DNA of 64,000 nucleotides, taken from positions 1,310,911 to 1,374,910 of the forward strand of contig NZ_KE159567.1 in the NCBI RefSeq assembly GCF_000403845.2, given 5' to 3'. The stretch comes from Eubacterium sp. 14-2. GTDB lineage: Bacteria > Bacillota > Clostridia > Lachnospirales > Lachnospiraceae. The notes beneath the pieces were generated by a model that saw nothing but the letters and a program-made list of their open reading frames with translations, had not been told where the DNA came from and did no database searches. A program made the position numbers and the translations under genes. This document shows, piece by piece, positions 60,092-64,000 of this stretch. Position 1 is the first letter of the stretch. Every line of letters begins with the position of its first letter.

Positions 60092-61003
60092 ATGGTAGAT
60101 ATCAATCTGGAATATTATAAAATTTTTTATTACGTGGGAAAAGCCAGAAGCATTACGATGGCAGCAGAAGAACTGTCCGTTTCACAGCCTGCGGTAAGCC
60201 AGGCAATCCGGCATCTGGAGGATTCTCTGGGAAGTCCCCTGTTTGTCCGAAATCCCAGAGGGGTCCGGTTCACTCCGGAAGGAGAAATGCTCTATTCCTT
60301 TGTGCAGCGGGGATATGAGTATATCCGGCAGGGAGAGCGGAAATTCCGGGAAATGCTGAATCTGGAAACGGGAGAAATCCGAATCGGAGCCAGTGATATG
60401 ACACTGCAGTTTTATCTTCTGGAGGTGCTGGAACAGTTTCATGAAAAATATCCTGGCATTAAGGTGGCGGTGACCAACGCACCCACGCCGGAGACACTGA
60501 AGCATCTTCAGGACGGAAAAATTGATTTCGGCGTGGTGAGCACCCCCTTAAACAGCCGCCGGGGCTGGAATGTGAAAAAAGTGCGCCGGATTGAAGACGT
60601 ATTTGTGGCAGGAAAGAAATTCAGCCGGCTGCAGCAGCGGGTTCTTGCTTACCGGGAACTGGAAAATCTGCCGGTGCTCTGTCTGGAAAAAAATACCTCC
60701 ACCAGGAATTATGTAGATGGATTTCTGGAGAAAAACCATGTGGTACTTTCTCCGGAATTTGAACTGGCCACCAGCAATATGTTAATCCAGTTTGCCAGAA
60801 AAGGAATGGGAATTGCCAGTGTGGTGAAAGATTTTGCAGAAGAATTTCTGAGAACAGGAGAGCTGTTTTTACTGGAATTTGATGAGAAGATTCCTTCCAG
60901 GGAATTCTGCGTGGTAACAGATGAGCGGATTTCAGTACCTCCTGCTGTGGGAAAGCTGCTGGAAATGACAGAAGCTCTGCCGGAAAAGTATGGTTCTTTC
61001 TGA
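60092..61003 (+). CDS. LysR family transcriptional regulator
   Basis: This 303-residue regulator has the LysR winged helix at residues 1-62 (YYKIFYYVGKARSITMAAEE, then LSVSQPAVSQAIRHLEDSLG) and a periplasmic-binding-like effector domain from about residue 90 (GEIRIGASDMTLQFYLLEVL). It diverges from the TRIC-MATE operon, the usual geometry for a LysR regulator and its target, but the effector is unknown. The 179-bp gap to purA has a promoter and no terminator that I could identify. Confidence 0.9.
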   Translation: MVDINLEYYKIFYYVGKARSITMAAEELSVSQPAVSQAIRHLEDSLGSPLFVRNPRGVRFTPEGEMLYSFVQRGYEYIRQGERKFREMLNLETGEIRIGASDMTLQFYLLEVLEQFHEKYPGIKVAVTNAPTPETLKHLQDGKIDFGVVSTPLNSRRGWNVKKVRRIEDVFVAGKKFSRLQQRVLAYRELENLPVLCLEKNTSTRNYVDGFLEKNHVVLSPEFELATSNMLIQFARKGMGIASVVKDFAEEFLRTGELFLLEFDEKIPSREFCVVTDERISVPPAVGKLLEMTEALPEKYGSF

Positions 61004-61055
61004 AAAGAAATAAAAAACATAAGTGAATTTTATATTGAATATAATAAACATTGAT

Positions 61056-61084
61056 TTTACTTATATAAAAAATTGAGGTATACT
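61056..61084 (+). promoter_or_regulatory. Probable promoter of purA
   Basis: TTTACT (61056-61061) and TATACT (61079-61084) are spaced by 17 bp in an A/T-rich stretch, 97 bp before the start codon. No purine riboswitch was recognised in the leader. Confidence 0.55.
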
Positions 61085-61181
61085 AAACTGGTGCCGGGAA
61101 AATTTCCGGTATAGTCCAGGAAGTAACGAACAGAGAGCAAAAGATTCCCTTTAACAGAAGGGAAATAAGGAGGAGCTTTAA

Positions 61182-62465
61182 ATGGTAAATGCAATTGTTG
61201 GTGCAAACTGGGGAGACGAGGGAAAAGGGAAAATTACCGATATGCTGGCAAAAGAGGCGGACATTATTGTGCGGTTCCAGGGAGGAGCGAACGCGGGCCA
61301 CACCATTGTCAACGACTATGGGAAATTTGCACTGCACACCCTTCCAAGCGGAGTATTTTATGATCATACCACAAGCATTATCGGAAACGGAGTGGCATTG
61401 AATATTCCGGTACTCTTTGAAGAAATTCAGTCCATTGTGGACAGAGGCGTACCCCGGCCGAAGATTCTGGTGTCTGACCGGGCTCAGATGGTAATGTCCT
61501 ATCACATTTTGTTCGACCAGTATGAGGAGGAACGTCTGGGAGGAAAATCTTTCGGTTCCACCAAATCAGGAATTGCGCCCTTTTATTCAGATAAATATAC
61601 GAAAATCGGATTCCAGGTCAGCGAACTGTTTGAAGAAGAGGCCCTGAAAGAAAAAGCAGAGCGTATCTGTGAGACGAAAAATGTGTTGTTAGAGCACCTG
61701 TACCACAAACCTCTGCTGAAACCGGAAGATTTACTGAAAGAGCTGAAAGAGTACAGAACCATGGTGGAGCCATATGTATGCGATACCTCTGCATACCTGT
61801 GGGAGGCAGTAAATGCAGGGAAAAATATTCTGCTGGAGGGTCAGCTGGGTTCCTTAAAAGATCCGGATCACGGAATTTATCCCATGGTAACTTCATCCTC
61901 CACACTGGCAGCTTACGGGGCAATCGGGGCCGGAATTGCGCCTTATGAAATTAAAAAGATTATTACCGTATGCAAGGCATATTCCTCCGCAGTGGGGGCA
62001 GGAGCCTTTGTCAGCGAGATATTCGGAGAGGAAGCAGACGAACTGCGGCGCCGGGGCGGCGACGGCGGAGAGTACGGAGCAACCACAGGCCGGCCGAGAC
62101 GCATGGGCTGGTTCGACGTTGTGGCCAGCAGATATGGCTGCCGGATTCAGGGAACCACCGACGTGGCTTTTACGGTATTGGATGTACTGGGGTATCTGGA
62201 TGAAATTCCGGTGTGTACGGCATATGAGATTGACGGGAAAATCACCACGGAATTTCCTGCCACTGCCAAACTGGAAAAGGCAAAACCGGTACTGGAAACC
62301 CTTCCGGGATGGAAGTGCGATATCCGGGGCATTCGAAAGTATGAAGAACTGCCGGAAAACTGCCGGAAATACATTGAGTTTGTGGAGGAAAAAATCGGAT
62401 TCCCCATAACCATGATTTCCAATGGACCAGGCAGGGAGGATATTATTTACCGCAATGGAAAATAA
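61182..62465 (+). CDS. purA: Adenylosuccinate synthetase
   Basis: PurA makes adenylosuccinate from IMP and aspartate with GTP, the first step from IMP to AMP. The GTP-binding loop GANWGDEGKGK is at residues 6-16, followed by VRFQGGANAGHTIV (His41 type), GNGVALNIPVLFEEI, LEGQLGSLKDPDHGIYP and VASRYGCRIQGTTDVAFTVL. The length of 427 residues is standard. A strong AAGGAGGAG box precedes the ATG. The HAD hydrolase gene follows after 10 bp. Confidence 0.96.
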   Translation: MVNAIVGANWGDEGKGKITDMLAKEADIIVRFQGGANAGHTIVNDYGKFALHTLPSGVFYDHTTSIIGNGVALNIPVLFEEIQSIVDRGVPRPKILVSDRAQMVMSYHILFDQYEEERLGGKSFGSTKSGIAPFYSDKYTKIGFQVSELFEEEALKEKAERICETKNVLLEHLYHKPLLKPEDLLKELKEYRTMVEPYVCDTSAYLWEAVNAGKNILLEGQLGSLKDPDHGIYPMVTSSSTLAAYGAIGAGIAPYEIKKIITVCKAYSSAVGAGAFVSEIFGEEADELRRRGGDGGEYGATTGRPRRMGWFDVVASRYGCRIQGTTDVAFTVLDVLGYLDEIPVCTAYEIDGKITTEFPATAKLEKAKPVLETLPGWKCDIRGIRKYEELPENCRKYIEFVEEKIGFPITMISNGPGREDIIYRNGK

Positions 62466-62475
62466 AGGGAAAAGT

Positions 62476-63078
62476 ATGATAAAGAATATTGTGTTTGATG
62501 TGGGAAAGGTGCTGGTGGATTTTGACTGGCAGGGATTTATGTCTGCCCTGAATTTTCCGCCGGAAATTTATGAGAAAGTGGCCGGTGCCACCGTATTGTC
62601 GGAGCTGTGGAATGAATTTGACCGGAGCAAAATGTCAGACGAGGAGATACTGAAAGGTTTTCTGGAGAAAGCGCCGGACTGTGAGAAAGAAATTATGCAG
62701 TTCTGGGATAATCTTGGCAGCTGTATCAGACGGTATGAGTATGCTCATGACTGGATTCAGAGCCTGCAGGCCCAGGGCTATAAAGTATACCTTCTTTCCA
62801 ATTATCCCAGGAGGATTTATTCTCAGAGCATAGAAGAGCTTTCTTTTGTGGAGGAGGTGGACGGTGCCATCTTCTCCTATGAGGTACAGGCTGTCAAGCC
62901 GGAACCGGAGATTTATGAAGCGCTGCTGAAAAAGTATCATCTGGACCCCACGGAATGCGTGTTTCTGGATGATAACCGGGGCAATATTATTGCAGCAAAC
63001 CAGCTTGGCATGGCTACCATTCATTTTCACACAAAATCTCAGGCAGAAGAAGAACTGCGGAGCCTGGGTGTGGAATAA
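62476..63078 (+). CDS. HAD family hydrolase (YihX-like)
   Basis: This 200-residue haloacid-dehalogenase-type phosphatase has the catalytic motif IVFDVGKVLVDFDW at residues 5-18 (nucleophile Asp8), motif II in VYLLSNYPRRIYSQS, motif III Lys in VQAVKPEPEIYEALL and motif IV in VFLDDNRGNIIAAN. It resembles E. coli YihX (glucose-1-phosphatase) and related HAD-IA proteins, but the substrate is not certain. The ATG at 62476 lies behind AAAGGGA. It is probably co-transcribed with purA and is followed by a terminator. Confidence 0.9.
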   Translation: MIKNIVFDVGKVLVDFDWQGFMSALNFPPEIYEKVAGATVLSELWNEFDRSKMSDEEILKGFLEKAPDCEKEIMQFWDNLGSCIRRYEYAHDWIQSLQAQGYKVYLLSNYPRRIYSQSIEELSFVEEVDGAIFSYEVQAVKPEPEIYEALLKKYHLDPTECVFLDDNRGNIIAANQLGMATIHFHTKSQAEEELRSLGVE

Positions 63079-63151
63079 ATACACAGGACAGAATAATTCT
63101 GCTGTTCGGGCAGTGACATAGAGACTGCAGAAGACAGTTTATAATGTAAGG

Positions 63152-63181
63152 GGCATCATGGCAGGTCTGTGATGCCTTTTT
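63152..63181 (+). terminator. Terminator of purA-HAD operon
   Basis: GGCATCA (63152-63158) and TGATGCC (63170-63176) form a 7-bp stem with an 11-base loop, followed by five T. Confidence 0.82.
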
Positions 63182-63218
63182 GCAGTTCATCAGACAGACA
63201 GGATGAACTGCATATTGT

Positions 63219-63479
63219 CTATACGGAAGAGGTGTCTTTGCTGCTTTCGGAAGTCGGAACCTGATCCCTTTCGGTTCTGGAGGAAGAATTTTTCTTAATC
63301 AGACGGTAGACAAACCCGTAGGTCCAGATGAGTACCGGGAGCACAAAGTTGGAAAAAAGAGACGCCATGAACATGGGAAAGAAATCTTTCCCCAGCAGGG
63401 CGAAAATCAGGGTGATAAGGTAGAGGCCCAGGAGCAGGATAACGCCGAGCACCGCCAGGATACGCTGTACTTTTTTCAT
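63219..63479 (-). CDS. Small two-helix membrane protein
   Basis: This 86-residue protein has two hydrophobic segments, VLGVILLLGLYLITLIFALL near residues 9-28 and FMASLFSNFVLPVLIWTYGF near 37-56, and a polar Ser/Glu-rich C-terminal tail (SSSRTERDQVPTSESSKD). No function is recognised. The ATG at 63479 is chosen because TGGAGGA lies just upstream; another in-frame ATG at 63491 is possible. It is a single gene convergent with the HAD gene. Confidence 0.75.
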   Translation of the reverse strand: MKKVQRILAVLGVILLLGLYLITLIFALLGKDFFPMFMASLFSNFVLPVLIWTYGFVYRLIKKNSSSRTERDQVPTSESSKDTSSV

Positions 63480-63608
63480 GATTTCCTCCATTTCTGCGCC
63501 AGTTGCGCAAACAAATCATACATATGGCTTATATTTCATTCTTATCATAGCCTGAACAGAGAGGTTTGGCAAGAAAATTTTTCAGAGGAAAATCAGCCAG
63601 GGAAAATA

Positions 63609-63637
63609 TTGATAATTAACAGCCGGCGTAATATAAT
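63609..63637 (+). promoter_or_regulatory. Promoter of azlC
   Basis: TTGATA (63609-63614) and TATAAT (63632-63637) are spaced by 17 bp, 37 bp upstream of the ATG. Confidence 0.85.
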
Positions 63638-63674
63638 GGGAACTGTTCAGTATAACAAATGAGAGGATAATAGA

Positions 63675-64000
63675 ATGAAACAGTTTTTACAGGGAATAAA
63701 AGATGGAAGCCCCATTGGAATTGGATACTTTTCCGTTTCCTTTACCTTCGGGCTGGCGGCCGCCTCCTCTGGCCTGGGCTGGTGGGAGGCTCTGCTGGTT
63801 TCCATGATGAACATGACTTCCGCCGGACAGTTTGCAGGAATTACAGTGATGGCCGCCGCAGGTTCTTACCTGGAAATGGCGGTGTCCCAGTTTGTAATTA
63901 ACTTAAGATATGCACTGATGAGCATTTCCTTATCCCAGAAAGTGGAAAGCCGGTTCGGGGCCGGCAAAAAGCTGATCCTGGGTTTTGCGAATACAGATGA
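63675..64000 (+). CDS. azlC: AzlC family branched-chain amino acid exporter subunit, 3'-truncated by window
   Basis: The first 108 codons of an AzlC-type membrane protein are present. AzlC forms the large subunit of the AzlCD exporter for branched-chain amino acids and some azaleucine-type analogues. The start QFLQGIKDGSPIGIGYFSVS is characteristic, as is SMMNMTSAGQFAGITVMAAA, followed by VINLRYALMSISLSQKVE. The gene continues beyond the window, and azlD is expected next. A GAGAGGAT box precedes the ATG. Confidence 0.9.
   Translation, partial: MKQFLQGIKDGSPIGIGYFSVSFTFGLAAASSGLGWWEALLVSMMNMTSAGQFAGITVMAAAGSYLEMAVSQFVINLRYALMSISLSQKVESRFGAGKKLILGFANTD

Noticed and set aside
61004-61181. Purine riboswitch before purA
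   Set aside because: No guanine or adenine aptamer pattern (three-way junction with conserved loops) was recognisable in the leader.

Overview
This window is chromosomal DNA from an anaerobic, low-to-mid G+C Firmicute, most likely a member of the Lachnospiraceae (class Clostridia). The assignment rests on gene content: a Na+-pumping biotin-dependent decarboxylase, a complete Rnf complex, an ispH-rpsA overlap, a CIRCE-controlled groESL, ATG/GTG starts behind strong GGAGG ribosome-binding sites, and protein types common in gut Lachnospiraceae (BspA-like leucine-rich-repeat surface protein, CmpB-type permease, FapA-type repeat protein). No rRNA, tRNA or CRISPR array was seen. Genes lie on both strands in short operons, and accessory DNA is limited to one decayed IS91-type element and several palindromic intergenic repeats.

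Layout. 1-4.9 kb: a membrane decarboxylase cluster (CoA-ester carboxyltransferase, gamma, biotin carrier, beta pump, and an oxaloacetate/pyruvate-type carboxyltransferase). 5-10.7 kb: RpiR regulator, FAD oxidoreductase, cmk, ispH, rpsA, cheR. 10.8-16.6 kb, minus strand: an RNase H-like exonuclease and a 1556-residue secreted LRR protein with an embedded papain-like domain. 17.1-22.2 kb: rnfCDGEAB. 22.4-29.9 kb: chemoreceptor, MerR regulator divergent from a MATE pump, a remnant of a glycerophosphodiesterase gene, a second MATE pump and a CmpB-type membrane protein. 30-34.6 kb: proline genes (proB, DUF896, 5-formyl-THF cyclo-ligase, proA) interrupted by an opposing ECF sigma/RsiV pair. 34.7-42.6 kb: GNAT, aldo/keto reductase, subtilase, cardiolipin synthase, D,D-carboxypeptidase, metallophosphoesterase, scpAB. 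42.7-49.1 kb: LUD protein, ABC exporter, DUF2156 protein, two G3E GTPases, C_GCAxxG_C_C protein. 49.1-51.7 kb: palindromic repeats, then groESL. 51.8-56.4 kb: an unusual signalling operon (26-residue-repeat FapA protein, response regulator with degenerate HD-GYP, HPt) and degV. 56.5-57.9 kb: IS91-family remnant. 57.9-64 kb: MATE, TRIC-type channel, LysR, purA, HAD phosphatase, a small membrane protein and the start of azlC.

How it fits together. The decarboxylase and Rnf are two independent ion-motive modules coupling decarboxylation and ferredoxin/NAD redox chemistry to a Na+ (or H+) gradient, consistent with an obligate fermenter. Three MATE exporters, an ABC exporter, an RsiV-type (lysozyme-sensing family) anti-sigma factor and cell-wall/membrane enzymes indicate investment in envelope stress and drug resistance. 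The most unusual items are the FapA-repeat/degenerate HD-GYP/HPt operon, the LRR protein with a Cys-His-Asp triad, the His-rich G3E GTPase next to a G3E-YcgQ fusion, and a set of about 160-bp palindromic elements sharing architecture more than sequence.
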